Source: Ceratothoa steindachneri
Taxonomy: Eukaryota; Arthropoda; Malacostraca; Isopoda; Cymothoidae
DNA: 64,000 nt
Reading direction: 5' to 3'
Assembly: GCA_963969495.1 (NCBI GenBank)
Contig: OZ018329.1
Location: 68,994,160-69,058,159 of the forward strand
The notes beneath the pieces were generated by a model that ran no database searches, was not told where the DNA came from, and worked only from the letters and a program-made list of their open reading frames with translations. Made by a program: the position numbers and the translations under genes. Each line of letters starts with the position of its first letter. The stretch's first letter is position 1. Shown one piece after another: positions 1 to 11,309 of this stretch.

Positions 1-43
1 CCTTGTGGCTTTTGTCATCCGTGAAATTATGTTATGTTATGTT
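1..43 (+). repeat. 3' terminus of a CR1-like LINE
   Basis: The first 39 bases are identical to 13299-13337, where they form the end of a LINE whose coding region is visible upstream. The sequence finishes in TTATG-type short tandem units, as CR1-like elements often do instead of a poly(A) tail. The body of this copy lies outside the window. Confidence 0.75.
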
Positions 44-840
44 GTTAGGTGGAATTCAGTCATGGCTTAGTGACAGCAAAGAGTTACTATAGATGGGATT
101 AAATCTGATTGGGGAAATTTTACCAGTGTGGTTCCTCAAGGCTGGGTTACTAGGTCCCATTGTTATTCATGATTTATATTAATGATCCTGACTTAAGTAT
201 AAGTAGCGATTAAACAATTTTGCTGATGATACTAAGCTAGGTAGGATTTTAAGGTTTGACTCTGATGCTGAGCTATTATAAGATCAATTGACCATACTAT
301 CCCAATAGGCAGAGAAATGGCAAATGGAATTTAACATAAGCAACTGTTGTGTACTTAGTATTGGTGGGTGTAATCCACTGAATAATTATAAAATGAATGA
401 GAATTTTAGGAAGGTCAGAATGTGAGAGATTTAGGTGTCCTGGTAAGTTCTGACCTCCTACCTAGAAAGGAGTGCATAAGTGCTGGGAATAAAGCTAATA
501 ATAGGTTATTGGGGTTTAATGAGAAGAGCATAAGTAATAGGAGTAGTGATGTCATTCTGAAACTCTACCTGGCATTAGTTAGGCCTCATCTTTCCTTGGT
601 TAATTGGGGGAGGGATGACCTTTACTTGGTAAAATGGGAGGTATATGAGGTTATGACATCATCATTTTAAAGCTACTGGAATAAGCATAAACTAAGAATT
701 AAATGCATGCTAGGATGTAAGAGCGAAATGCTAAACTCTTATCTACAGGAATTTATGTTGCTTGAAAGACATAAATACAATGTTTTCAATGATTTTTGCG
801 ATATGATTGCTAGCCAATACCGTTTTAATTGTTATTAAAA
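44..840 (+). pseudogene. CR1/Jockey-like LINE reverse transcriptase fragment
   Basis: This is a degraded part of the LINE reverse transcriptase (RT), which copies element RNA at the insertion site. Visible in order: a V-P-Q-G block near 128-145, the catalytic FADDT box at 219-233, a region with WQMEFNISNC near 315-345, and a frame at 422-670 carrying DLGVLVSSDL and the conserved LALVRPHL. Several frameshifts and stops separate these blocks, so it is not functional. Upstream RT motifs and the endonuclease are missing (5' truncation). It starts directly after the terminal repeat of another LINE copy. The family is sure at the level of CR1/Jockey; the exact clade is inferred. Confidence 0.8.
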
Positions 841-2623
841 TTTAATTTATAGAGTTCTACAAAGTTTACAATTTTTAATTGTTTTAAAATAAACTTTCTA
901 ACAAATATGTTCCTAAATTATAACCTTTTACCCACTTGATGAGCTTAAGTCCCCCTCAAACTCTTCTCCTTTCTAACATAGATAGTTTTAGTCTCTTAAG
1001 CCTTTCACCTCAACCCATGAATAATCTTAGTTATCCTACTTTGCAGATTCAAGCAAACAAAAATATTGGAACAATCATGAATGAGCATAGGGTGTATTTT
1101 GCTTGGTATGAAGATTTAAGTTATTAAAATATTAAATTATATTTAGAATATAAATCTGCATTGGCACACAAAAAAAATGTCAGATTTTAAAAAAGCACAA
1201 AAAAAGTCATTCTCATAAGTATGCTTGGTATTGTTGTTTCTCATTGTGACTATCAAATAGTAACTGGTTGCTATTTGAAAATATTCCTTTCAAGGATAGA
1301 TTTTAAGAACATCCCTACCAGTTATTTCGGGTATTAAAATCTATTTTTTTAACATTTTTAGGTACCAGGAACATGAATATGATGTTCAATATGCCGCAAT
1401 TCATGTATGTTCTGGATAAAAGGTTTCTTTTATTTCTAATGAATTTAATTCCATCTGATTGCCCAGCACATATAACAAACAATGAATATTAGAGCACTTA
1501 ACAATGTCAGGAAACTGTCTTTGTATTTGAAACTAATGATAGACTTTCAAATTGTGTATATTACAAGTTGATTAGAAATAGATGGGGTGGGGAGTGCAAC
1601 CTCTGGCATTAAAAGGGGGCCTTCCTTCCCCATTTCAAAAAATAACCACCTTAGGGATTAAGTACTACGTACCAGATGTCATTAGGCACTACAATGTTCA
1701 TTGTTTACCCGAGGCGAAGCGCCATATCTAGGTGTCGCTTTTTTTTTTCAAAAAGAGTTAAAAGTTCAATTGTACCCATTTAGAACCATGAAATGACCCA
1801 TATAACCATGGGACATATGGTTATTCACCCTTGAGATTTCAAGTCTGCGCTAGGATTTGGCACTGGGTGGCGCCATCTAGTGGCAGAAGCCTCATTTAGC
1901 CATTCAAAGGCACTTGTAAGTGATTTGAACCATGGGAAACCATCAATGCAATAACCATTTCACAAAATGCGGCAGGTCATTGGAGGGACTTTCCCTCTTG
2001 TTATACACTGCCAAAAGAAATATATGTGCACTCCAAGCAATCAGACTGAATTAAATTAATTATAAATAAAGCAAACCTTTAACTTTCAAAGTATGTGAAT
2101 TGCGGCAGTATTGAATATATATGTGTGTTCATGATACCTAAAAATACATCTTAATAGCCCAAATAATTTGTCAGGATATTCTTAAAATTTATGCTTTCAA
2201 GTACTGATAACTCAAAAAATAGTGCTTTGCATACTGAATAAATAGTAACAGACAATTCAGATAGACCTATATAATACAGTGAGACCAGTTGTTTTTTTTA
2301 AAAAGAGACGTTCATTTGTAGAACTACCAGGCTTTCTTCTTTTACTGCATATATCTATGATCTCCAACACACAACACATTATCTACTATTCTCCTACCCT
2401 TCCTGAATCCATTTTACTAATATATTATGCCTTCACTATCATTCTAGTAAAGTGAGATCACCCAAATAGCCAGTATTACAAACTGGACTAGCCAAATCTA
2501 CAATTGGTTAAATGTCACAAACAAGTAAGGAATTCCTGAATAGGGAAAGGCAACATATAGTTGACTTGAAAAGATTTTATACTACTCCCTGATATGCCAC
2601 TGAAACTTTACGTCTGAATTAAT
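841..2623. other. AT-rich interval, no gene seen
   Basis: I see no supported coding region here. A short GC-rich palindrome-like stretch (GGCGAAGCGCC) lies near 1711-1721, followed by a poly(T) run; the GGCGCCATCTAGTGGCAG stretch near 1868-1885 resembles MITE-type sequence, but no element boundaries could be placed. Confidence 0.5.
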
Positions 2624-2686
2624 AACATAATTTCCTGGATGACAAAAGCCACAAGGGCCTATCAAAGGTCATCCGCATCTGTCAAA
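2624..2686 (-). repeat. LINE 3' end in inverted orientation
   Basis: The reverse complement matches the CR1-like 3' end at about 13268-13330, including the stretch GGATGACCTTTGATAGGCC. It abuts a plus-strand fragment of the same LINE family starting near 2690, so the two pieces diverge from a common junction. Confidence 0.7.
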
Positions 2687-2689
2687 ACG

Positions 2690-3270
2690 TACCCACAAAT
2701 AGGTCACTGAAGTTTTCAAAGCAGTGTATTGAGGCAAAAAATAGAGCAAATAGGGTGCTAGGATAGATTAAGAGGAATGCTAGCTACAAGAGTAAAGAGG
2801 TTATCCTTAAACTCTACAACTCATATGTCAGGCCACATTTAGAGTACTGTATACAAGCATGGTCACCACATTTTAGACATGACATCAACTTGCTAGAGTC
2901 AGTATAAAGGAGGGTAACAAAAATAATACCTTTCCTGAAGCACCTTGAATATGAAGATAGACTGAGGGTACTAAGTATGCTCTCATTTGAGAGAAGGTAT
3001 GTGAGGAGAGGTATGATTAAGTTTTTTAAAATCTGTTCTGGGATGGATAAATTGGATTTTAGCAAGTTGGAAGGTAGTAATAGGACTAGGGGTCACCACT
3101 TAAAAATTAACAAACAGAGGTGCACGTTGGATGTTAGAAAATATTTTTTCACCAATAGAGTGGTAGACAACTGGAATAGTTTGCCACCTGAGACGGTAGA
3201 GAGTCTAAACTTGAATATTTTCAAATGCAGATTAGATAATTATATGGGTAGAGAGGGTTAACTTTTGTTC
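2690..3270 (+). pseudogene. CR1-like LINE RT C-terminal domain
   Basis: The frame encodes the C-terminal part of a CR1-like RT: a stretch containing YNSYVRPHLEYC near 2813-2850, then a continuous frame at 2977-3261 with LSFERRYVRRGMIKFFKI, the DVRKYFFTNRVVDNWNSLP block, and the usual end of the protein. A nearly parallel copy lies at 12355-13025. Stops occur before 2977, so only the last 90 residues are open. The copy lacks all RT catalytic motifs and is a 5'-truncated fragment. Its 3' UTR continues at 3545-3640 after a foldback insertion. Family assignment rests on these C-terminal motifs, which are typical of crustacean CR1/Jockey-like elements. Confidence 0.8.
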
Positions 3271-3533
3271 AATATCTAGATTAGGACCCAACCCAAGAAT
3301 GTGATCTAAAAACTAAACTATAGGCATAACCACATTCACTTCATTGTTTTGACTCATTGTGGTGGCCTTCCCCCAACTATACACCACCCAATTTTAAAAA
3401 AACAACTTGTAATATTCCGAATTTGAAAGCCAAACATGAGATTTGAATGCAAAAGTGGAATGTTAAATGTGGTTATGCCTGCTAAAAAAATATTGGAACA
3501 TGAATATTTCATTTGTCTTCTAAACTAGATATT
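3271..3533. repeat. Foldback/MITE-like insertion in a LINE 3' UTR
   Basis: Outer arms AATATCTAG (3271-3279) and CTAGATATT (3525-3533) are perfect inverted repeats. An inner pair GGCATAACCACATT (3323-3336) and AATGTGGTTATGCC (3466-3479) is also perfect. The flanking sequence on both sides matches the contiguous 3' UTR of the related LINE near 13060-13150, which lacks this segment. Confidence 0.6.
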
Positions 3534-3654
3534 AACCTAACTTCTTTTTTTAGGGGGTATTTTGGACTAATTCCTATGGATGCAGTTTTTTATTATTGTA
3601 TATTATGATTGATTTGGTTTTGACAAGCCTTGATGATGATGTGAATAGATGATT

Positions 3655-4110
3655 ATAGAAGGGATTAGATGAAGTGAGAGTTACATAGTTTGTTATTATA
3701 CTAATGCACAGAGTAGTGTAAATAGAATAAATGAATTTGAGAATTTAGTTGCTGAATTACAGCTACATGTTATTGGTGTTACTGAAACTTGGGGCAATGA
3801 AACAGTGTCAGATGCTTTGCTGTGTCCAAAAGACATGAACTGTTCAGGTAAGATAGAAGAGACAGAACTGGTGGTGGAGTAGTTTTATTGGTACATAAGG
3901 ATTTGAAGGCAGTTCCAAGTGGGAGAATGAACAATGCAGCTTTTGGAAATGCAATTTGGTGCACTATTAAGTTTAACACTGAGTATAAGGAACATATGTT
4001 GATTGGTGTATATTACCGAGCTCCTAGTACTACTGCCGAGAATAATGCAGCATTGATTATTTGGAAGAATTGAGGATACAAATGTGTCCAACATCATGAT
4101 CATGGGTAAT
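3655..4110 (+). pseudogene. LINE apurinic-like endonuclease domain fragment
   Basis: A broken frame encodes the endonuclease that nicks target DNA for LINE insertion. Visible motifs are VIGVTETWG (3772-3800), a glycine-rich strand with GGGVVLLVHKDLKA frameshifted around 3860-3905, LIGVYYRAPS (4000-4030), and IMGNFNM (about 4098-4118), the counterpart of the conserved GDFN motif in which aspartate is replaced by asparagine. Frames change at least twice. It is probably the front part of the LINE relic that continues to 5660, but the join could equally be between two different elements. Confidence 0.7.
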
Positions 4111-5660
4111 TTCAACATGAGAGAGAAAAACAAAAGGTCAAAAAACTATTAAGAGAAGCCATGGAAAAACATGAAAGAAACATTATTCTGGAAATTAGAG
4201 AGAATAAATCAGGATAGAAACTTTGGAAAAATATAAATAAACTAAGAGGAACAAATAAAAAAAGGAAGAAATAGGTGAGATTTATGATAATCATGGGGTA
4301 AAGCTAAGTACAGAAGCTGAAAAAAATAAAATGATCATAAACTACTTTAGTAGTTTATATCAAAAACATTGTAATAACATAAAGAGATATATGGAACCTG
4401 GCTGAAATACAAAATTATAACCAGAATATAAATATGAATAAAGAAAAAATAAAAATACTTTTTCAGAATGAAATGACATATGTATCAAATAACCTAATAG
4501 AACACTTTTGAGTGTCTAGATATCGAACAAAAGGAAGACAATTTCATAAAGTCATTACAAAAAGTTATATATAAGAGAGCTCAAACAAATTATCAGTGGA
4601 TTCCCCGACGTTTGACAGAACACTACAAAATGTCCAGACCTCCCCACCCCAGGAAAATGGTACAAAAAGATGAAACCAGTTATGTTTGAATGCAGAGGTT
4701 AAAAGGCATATAAATAATATCAAAAATAAAAAACAACCAGGCCCAGATAAAATAAAGGGGAAATTTGAAATGGTTTGGTGAAAATGACTTGCTACTAGAT
4801 ATTGTAACACAAAGTTTAAACAATTGGATGGAGACAATCCAAAATAATGCTGATACGAAAGATAAAAGAAGCAAAATATTTAGGAATTACTGTTGTTGAT
4901 AAAAGAGACTGCTTCAGTAAACATAAAAAAGAGAAATTAAATCAGGCCAAAAAATTGAGAAATCTTACATTCTCGGTTATATCTATGTAGATCTTGTAAC
5001 AAAGTAATGATTGGTAAAATTTCTGGAAAAGTACTGTACTGCTAAGTATATTGACAGGAACATCAGTGATATGTTGGAAAAAGAAAGAATTAGAAGAATT
5101 ACAAATAGAACATTCTGTATGGAGAAATATTTTAGGTGTCCCAGGCTTTGTCCCTTCAGTGGTACTGCATGGAGAAATTGGGGCATCATCAATGCTAACA
5201 AGAGACATTGACACCAAAGTTGGTTTTGTTAAATATATCCTAGATGGAGGTACACTCAATAAAAGAATAATGGAAGAAATAATGAATGAAAAACTTCATA
5301 AAACATGGAAAACTACGATTGAAAAATACACCAAGCAAATTGAAATAAAAGAAAATTAAAGGAGCTGAAAAAGGAGGAATTCAAGACACAGATAAAGGAG
5401 TTTGATACCAGGATATGGATAGAGGAACTAGATCAAAAACAAACACTTGGCTTATACAAAGCAAATAAATGTAATGACTTGTCATCTGTGCTTTTATTTA
5501 AATGCAGAAGCAATACTCTAAAATTAGACTGGCGTAAACACTATACTGGAGAAAATACACAATGCAAGCTCTGCAGAGAAGAGACTGAGACTAGAACATT
5601 TAATCAAGAAGTGTAAAAAGCTAGAAAATATCAAAAAAAATATATACCTAATATAGAAAA
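4111..5660 (+). pseudogene. Non-LTR retrotransposon relic: linker, RT remnants and C-terminal domain
   Basis: The linker after the endonuclease has GVKLSTEAEKNKMI near 4292-4335. A KNKKQPGPDKI block near 4720-4755 is the start of the RT fingers. Most of the RT core, including the catalytic box, is deleted. The frame resumes with KEAKYLGITVVDKR near 4870, the RT thumb. The open frame 5051-5359 carries LHGEIGASSM, a signature of a C-terminal domain common in crustacean LINEs, and a cysteine-rich tail (CKLCREE, then a degraded His/Cys pair) lies near 5560-5620. Stops and shifts are frequent. The clade cannot be fixed from these pieces. Confidence 0.65.
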
Positions 5661-6329
5661 AATATTACTGTTTACAGAAACTCAAGAAGCGAATGAAGAT
5701 AAATTTTAAAAATACTTGAGAAAAATTTGGAAGGCAAGAAAAAAGACTTCTAGAAAGAGCATGATAGCAAGTACTGTAATTCACTGATAAAGATGGGGAA
5801 GACTTCACTATTTACAATGATTAGTAAAGTGTAGGGAGGCAGAAATGAGGGTTAGGGGAAACTCTCTATATTCACCCCCTTAAAAGAAATTTCTCTGCAG
5901 AACAGTACCCCACACACTACTGTAATGTATGGAAAACTTGTTTACCCACTTGCTCATAAACAATGCCAAATCTTGGGCATACATACAAAAATACTTTAAC
6001 AGTCACAGTTACATATTTTACCAATAAACAGTACTGTAAATACATGTATTTATAAAAATGTTAAAAATCTGAATACCTATTAGTGAAAAAGATAAAAGAT
6101 AAATTTAGCTGCTAAATAAGGTGTGACTATCAATGATGTTTTAGAAAACAAATTGTAACCTATAATATGTACCATACCTGAATTGATTATTAATTATGAT
6201 ACTGCTCTAAGATAGAGTAGATTGATAGATAAAAGAAAGGGATATTTCTGTTTTTAATGAGAAATATATTAGAGCTACCGAAGTGAAGGCAATACCTCAA
6301 ACCATCAACTGAACTTGGACATTATTAAG
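5661..6329. other. AT-rich interval, no gene seen
   Basis: No coding motif, repeat or RNA gene could be supported here on either strand. Confidence 0.5.
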
Positions 6330-7215
6330 ACTTTTGACAGTCCCTCATAAAAGGTTGGTACTTAAAATGCAAGCTTATGGTATAAGAGATTTGGTATTAA
6401 GGTGGATTGAAGACTTTTTAAATGGAAGAAAAATGAGAGTTGCAGTCCATGGGCAATTTTCGGATTGATGTAATGTGTACAGTGGAGTGCCTTAAGGGTC
6501 AGTATTGGGTACACTCCTGTTTTTGATTTATGTAAAAGACATACGTGGTGAAGTCCAATGTCCATTGAAAATGTTTGCAGGTGACACTAAGATTTGGAAA
6601 GCCATCAATTTCAGGCCAAGACTGCAGTGATTTGCAAAATGATTTGAGGAATTTGCTGGAATGGTCAAAGAAATGGCTTCTAGGATTTAACATGAGAAGT
6701 ATAAAATTATGCATATTGGACAAAGTAATGAGGAGCACGTATATTTTATGAATGTGAATGATGGAAGACATGCCTTGGAGAAAGTGGAGGTGGAAAAGGA
6801 TTTAAGTGCATTGATTAGTAGGGACTTGAATCCAACAAGACAGTGCTTAGATGTAGCTATAAAGGCAAGTAATGTACTACGTGCTATCAAGAGAAGCTTT
6901 GTGTGCATTGAAACAGACAGCTTTTGTATTCTGTATAAATGTTTTATCCGCCCACATTGAAATACTGTGTACAGGCTTAGGTACCTTACTAAAGGAAGAA
7001 TATAGATTACTTGTGAGAAGATTCAATGTAGAGCTATGAAGTTAATGAAAGGAGTATGGCAGTTGTCATACATAGAGAGATTAAGAGTGTTTAACATACA
7101 TTCCTTAGAGAGGAGGAAGCTAGATGGAGATCTTGGTAATTTAAGATGAAGGTTTGAGAGCCTTCTAATAAAAAAAAGTTATAGAAGGAATGTTATTCAG
7201 CTCATTGAATTACAT
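6330..7215 (+). pseudogene. CR1-like LINE RT fragment with altered active site
   Basis: Motifs in order: VLRWIEDFLNGRKMRV near 6392-6440, YSGVP followed by a stop and GSVLGTLLFLIYV (6478-6535), then FAGDTKIW near 6573-6597 where the family has FADDTK. The first catalytic aspartate of the YXDD-type box is therefore glycine. Frame 6709-6960 continues with VEKDLSALISRDLNP and IRPH, and the C-terminal YIERLRVFNIHSLERRKLDGDL lies at 7069-7135. Stops and frameshifts break it at least four times. It is a dead, 5'-truncated copy of a family different from the LINE at 2690 and 12355. Confidence 0.8.
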
Positions 7216-7369
7216 AGGAATACCTATTTATTTATGCAATGCTGAAAAAAATTATTTGGCGAAATTTTGTAAGTTTTTCTGGTAAACCTGAAGATCCATG
7301 GTCTTGGTTGCATAATATTTTGTCCATGTTCCGCCTTTTTTAACTAATTTTGAGGATTGGCTTATAGGG

Positions 7370-7445
7370 GGAATCGCCCTGCGCTGACCCGGAGATTTCA
7401 ATCATTTGGCCGGGGTCTGGGGGTGCAGCCCCCAGTATATAATCA
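7370..7445 (+). repeat. Fragment of the GC-rich terminal-repeat element family
   Basis: The segment TCTGGGGGTGCAGCCCCCAG followed by TATATA matches the GC-rich hairpin core repeated at 14095, 18030, 19560 and 20110. No element ends could be placed here. Confidence 0.5.
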
Positions 7446-7828
7446 GATTTTTTTTTTAGAAAATAATGTAACTAACATTAAATCTCACTTCTTTTTTTTT
7501 TCAAAATCACTTCTGTGACTGGTGGAGGAGGGCTGACATTATCAATGAATGAATAATGAATTTTTATTTTTTTATTGAATTTAAGATTACTTTAATCACT
7601 GTACACTTGACTATCAATTTAATGGATTAAAAGGGGGGGAAGGGTGGTCCATTGCTTGAAAATACTTACATACAATAAAATTCCACCACAGAAGGTAGAG
7701 AACTTTAAGAGATCATCTCTCATACCTTACAGGGTGGGCAAATAAAAGAAAGTCCTAAAAAAAACGGGTTTTAGGGGGCCTTTTCAAGTGAAATTTAAAA
7801 AAAAAAACAGGTTTGGGTTTTTTTTTCA

Positions 7829-8090
7829 AGAAATGAATGCTACTTATTATTTTATTCAAACTTCATATTTATGTTTATAATTTCAACAAATATGTATCAA
7901 ATTAAGGTTATTTCTTTGATACTAACTCATAATAATTCATCTCTCCTTCTACAGGTTATGGCTATCATGGGTACCCATAATTTTCAATCAGTGATCTGTT
8001 CTTACTATAATATAATTATTAATATTATATAAAAATAGAGATAGCTATTCTTTTTCTATGTTATTCTAGTGCTTGTAGCATTTGTTTTTT
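7829..8090 (+). repeat. Tandem unit 1 inside the hAT-like element
   Basis: This runs from AAGAAATGAATGCTACTTAT to GCTTGTAGCATTTG and matches the second unit (8158-8172 plus 8792-9044) over its whole length, with few differences. The unit includes the GAATGCTACT site equivalent to the mariner target in unit 2. Confidence 0.75.
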
Positions 8091-8157
8091 TAAAAAACCC
8101 AAGATTTGAAAAACTCAGAATAAAACCTGGGTTTTTTTCCCCCCAATTTTTTTTTCC

Positions 8158-9044
8158 AAGAAATGAATACTACAAGGGGTGGTCAATAAGTTTTGCTAAT
8201 GGGTAGGGCAAAACAGAGGAAGGGAGATGGCTGTTTATGGGGGTGTTAAGACAAGTTATAACAAGTCAGGACCTGCAGCTGCACGCTCCTGCCTTGCCTA
8301 TTTAAGAAGCAGTAGCTGATCGCAGATCATCAGTCACAAATTTTTCAACAATGGAGAAGGTTGAGCACCGCGCAGTGATCAAATTTTTTACCAAGGAAGG
8401 CGAGAATGCAAAAGAGATCCATGAATGCATGGTTGCAGTGTACACCGACACCACCCCTTCCTATGCAACCATTGCTCGCTAGAATAGGGAGTTCCGCCAT
8501 GGTCTGAGTCTCTTGAAGATGACCCCCGTCCAGGATGCCCATCAGACATGACTAACGAGGACAATGTGGCCCGTGTGGAGAGGAAGATCCTCGAAAATCA
8601 ACAGATCTGGCCCCTAGGACTACTTTTTATTCCACAAGCTCAAGGCTGCAATACGTGGACGCCGGTTATCGGGAATTCGAAGACTCAGGGACAAGTGGCG
8701 TAAGTGCCTTGAAGTCAAGGGTAGTTATATTGAAAAATAATAAAACCCTTTTCCTCATATCAGAATTGCAAAACTTATTGACTGCCCCTCATACTCATCA
8801 TTATTTTATTCAAAATTCATATTTATGTTTATAATTTTAAAAAATATGCATCAAATTAAGGTTATTTCTGTGATATTGACTCATAATAATTCATCTCTCC
8901 TTCTACAGTTTATGGCTATCATGAGTACCCATAATTTTCAATCAGTGATCTGTTCTTACTATAATATAATTATTAATATTATATAAAAATAGAGATAGCT
9001 ATTCTTTTTCTATGTTATTCTAATGCTTGTAGCATTTGTTTTTT
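8158..9044 (+). repeat. Tandem unit 2, interrupted by mariner
   Basis: This is the second copy of the roughly 330-bp unit, split after 8172 by the mariner insertion and resuming at 8792. Unit 1 preserves the empty-site sequence, so the insertion point can be verified internally. Confidence 0.75.
8173..8791 (+). mobile_element. Mariner deletion derivative (copy 1)
   Basis: Terminal repeats start CAAGGGGTGGTCAATAAG and end with the near reverse complement, flanked on both sides by TA, the mariner target dinucleotide. The interior begins a transposase at ATG 8351 with EKVEHRAVIKFF and a helix-turn-helix region, then hits an in-frame TAG at 8480-8482 within the stretch before NREFRHG. After about 8605 the sequence jumps to the transposase C-terminal region near a shared AGATCTGG, so all catalytic aspartate blocks are gone. 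At 619 bp it is roughly half the usual mariner length and cannot encode transposase; any mobility would need enzyme in trans. Confidence 0.85.
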
Positions 9045-9113
9045 GAAAAAACCCAGAATAAAACCCGGGTTTTATTGGGCTTTTTCAAAATTTGGGGGGT
9101 TTTGCCAACCCTG

Positions 9114-9789
9114 GTATCTTATGACTTCTCTACGAATTGATATCAGTCATGTACATGCGGACCAGGAATTGAAATTATGAAAACATCGGGAGCAAAAGGC
9201 TGATGAAATGAGATTGGCTACAGGAAACACATTTGTCACTTACTTTTTGTCATTTGCTATTAACTTTGCCCTTTCAATATTTTTTCAACGCTAAGTAAAA
9301 CTTATGCTAGAGCAATTTGTTTTTGTTATACCATTTTAATAACTCACCTTTAATATTTTTAAACCATGCACCACTGGCTATATTAAACTCCCCAACTAAG
9401 GTTTTGTTTTTATTTTGTGATAATTTATTTTACATTAAGTAGTTGCCGGAACACCAATGACGCTTTTCACTTACCAGGATATCAGGATACCCAACAATTT
9501 GTTGTTTTGAAAAATAAAAAAAAATAAGAATTGCAGGTGTTTTCTCCAGCTGATTACAAGGCTAAAATCAAGGCATTTCTACAATGATAGTAGACCAGAC
9601 CTTATAACCAATACTTTTCTGCACTTGTGACAATAGAGTTTTTAATTTTGCATTTGGCTTGTAATATTAATAAGGAATCCCCATATGCTATTTTTTTTTT
9701 AACACTTTTGCACGTAGAAAAACAAAGGTTATTTATATATACTTATTTTATTTCTTTAACCTTTTGAATAAAAAAAAGGGAAAGAGTTG
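9114..9789. other. Interval without recognised features
   Basis: AT-rich sequence. I found no coding motif and no repeat with a partner elsewhere in the window. Confidence 0.45.
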
Positions 9790-11300
9790 AACTTAGGTCT
9801 CTTATCGCAATTTCCATTCAGAAATAGGTTCCCAGTGTCTGGTAAGGCACCAACTCTGAGAGGCAAAGGGCTCCCAATTGAGAAACGGGTCACCTTCGGC
9901 TCTCTACCAATCATAATAGTTAAAGCTCTCCTCTGATTGATCATGTTGCCTTTAGCCAACATGGTGCCATCAGTGCAGCAAATAACCAGGAAGCGTTTGA
10001 AGCCAGCGGGCTAAAAAATGACAGTCTCTGAATGAGGGGCCCTGATGTAATCGAGGCTCTGCTCTGCGCACTTGTACTTTTGGTCTTTGTCAAGGACTCT
10101 GCACCCGGGAAAGCAGCGGGGCGGATGTGCCGATCTTGGCTTGGTCGCTTACCAAAGCAGCAGACCCATCCGTCCCCGCAGATAGAGAGGAGTCGAGTCT
10201 TTTTCATCCTTTTTTGTTGTTTCACTTCTTTTTTTTAGGAGAGCAGGACGGGGAATGAACCTGCTTATTCCCTCCATCAGCAGGAGTCCTGAGGCAAGAT
10301 GAACTGGCCTCAGCAAGGTCCTTCTCCTGGCTATCACAAGGGCACCAGCTGGAGGAGGAAATGCCTCCCCTCCTTGTACTGCCTTAGAGATCCGAGCCAT
10401 TTGAGGAGGACCTTGCATAGGGGCAAGGTCCTCACAGGTCCATCCCACACAGGTCCCATTGGTAGTGGTATAAGGAGTCGATTATGGGCAGACACAGGCC
10501 TTGACCCCCGCTAAAGTCAGTATACGAGCCAGCAGGTCTCTGGAGGAAACCGGCCAATGGGCCCTATCTTTCCCTCTCCCCCCTAAGGGGGTTTGCCCTA
10601 CCCAGCCGCTTCAAATGGAGATCGGTCAGTTATGGGCTGCCTTTTTTGGCAGTCCCCTTGGAAAGTAAAGGGGAGACTGCCGCTGGAAAGAGGAAGGCAC
10701 CTGAGGGCAGCTGCAGACAAGGGGGTGAGGGGGAGTCCCCTGTGAAATCCTGAGGGTGGCTCCCACGGTGGACAGGGGGAAATTAAGGGAAGTTTTTGTT
10801 AGACTCATCATTGGGCATGGTGACCCCTTTTTTATTCACAGGATGCAGATGCTAATCTTCCCTCGCAGTAGCCCGCTCTGCAAGGGGTATGTACGGGGCT
10901 GGCAGAGCCAGGTGCCACCATTTAAGGTCACCCCTCCTGTCTGGTAACCTGGCAGCTCCACCTTAGGCAGGGAGTAAAAAGGATAGAGTGTGAAGAGAGA
11001 AGGAAAGGGGATGTGAGGAAGGTATAGGTGGAGATGAAACAGGTTGTTAAAAACCCATCCCAAACTAGAGCTCAGCGGTTAGGGAACATTGTCCCCTCCC
11101 CCCTCAACCCCGATCCGGGATAGTTGGCTAAGGTCAGTATTTACCCTGTGAAAATAGAGGCAGACCAGAGAAAGTTGTGGGAGAGGTTGTAGGGGAGAAA
11201 TACAGGCTGTCTGAAAGAAGAGTGTAAGCTGAGCCCAGACAGGGCTCTGAGTCCCGTCAGCACAGCAGCCAGGAAGGCAAATCGCTGCGCCCCTTACGGG
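9790..11300. other. Unassigned GC-rich block
   Basis: Base composition changes sharply here compared with the AT-rich flanks. Short open frames occur on both strands (for example 9756-9962 minus, 10032-10238 plus, 10149-10448 minus, 10299-10514 plus), but they overlap one another and show no protein motif I recognise. There is a purine-rich plus strand around 10640-10790 and 10970-11040. It could be an old repeat, a retropseudogene or regulatory DNA; I cannot decide and give no function. Confidence 0.35.
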
Positions 11301-11309
11301 GTTTCAAAA

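Larger units (their letters stand above)
7730..9113. mobile_element. Non-autonomous hAT-like element with nested mariner
   Basis: Ends are CAGGGTGGGCAAA (7730) and its near reverse complement TTTGCCAACCCTG (to 9113), a form typical of hAT elements. Flanking octamers ATACCTTA (7722-7729) and GTATCTTA (9114-9121) agree at six of eight positions, as expected for a decayed 8-bp hAT target-site duplication. No transposase is encoded. The interior holds two copies of a unit of about 330 bp, and the second copy is interrupted by a mariner derivative at 8173-8791. Assignment to hAT is from termini and duplication length only. Confidence 0.65.

Noticed and set aside
7700..7760. Treating the whole 7730-9113 interval as two independent MITEs
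   Set aside because: Only the outermost ends match as inverted termini with octamer flanks; the internal repeat lacks such ends, so a tandem duplication within one element is simpler.
10032..10514. Overlapping open frames of 60-100 codons on both strands in the GC-rich block
   Set aside because: They overlap each other in opposite orientations, show no protein motif, and are expected by chance where GC content is high and stops are rare.
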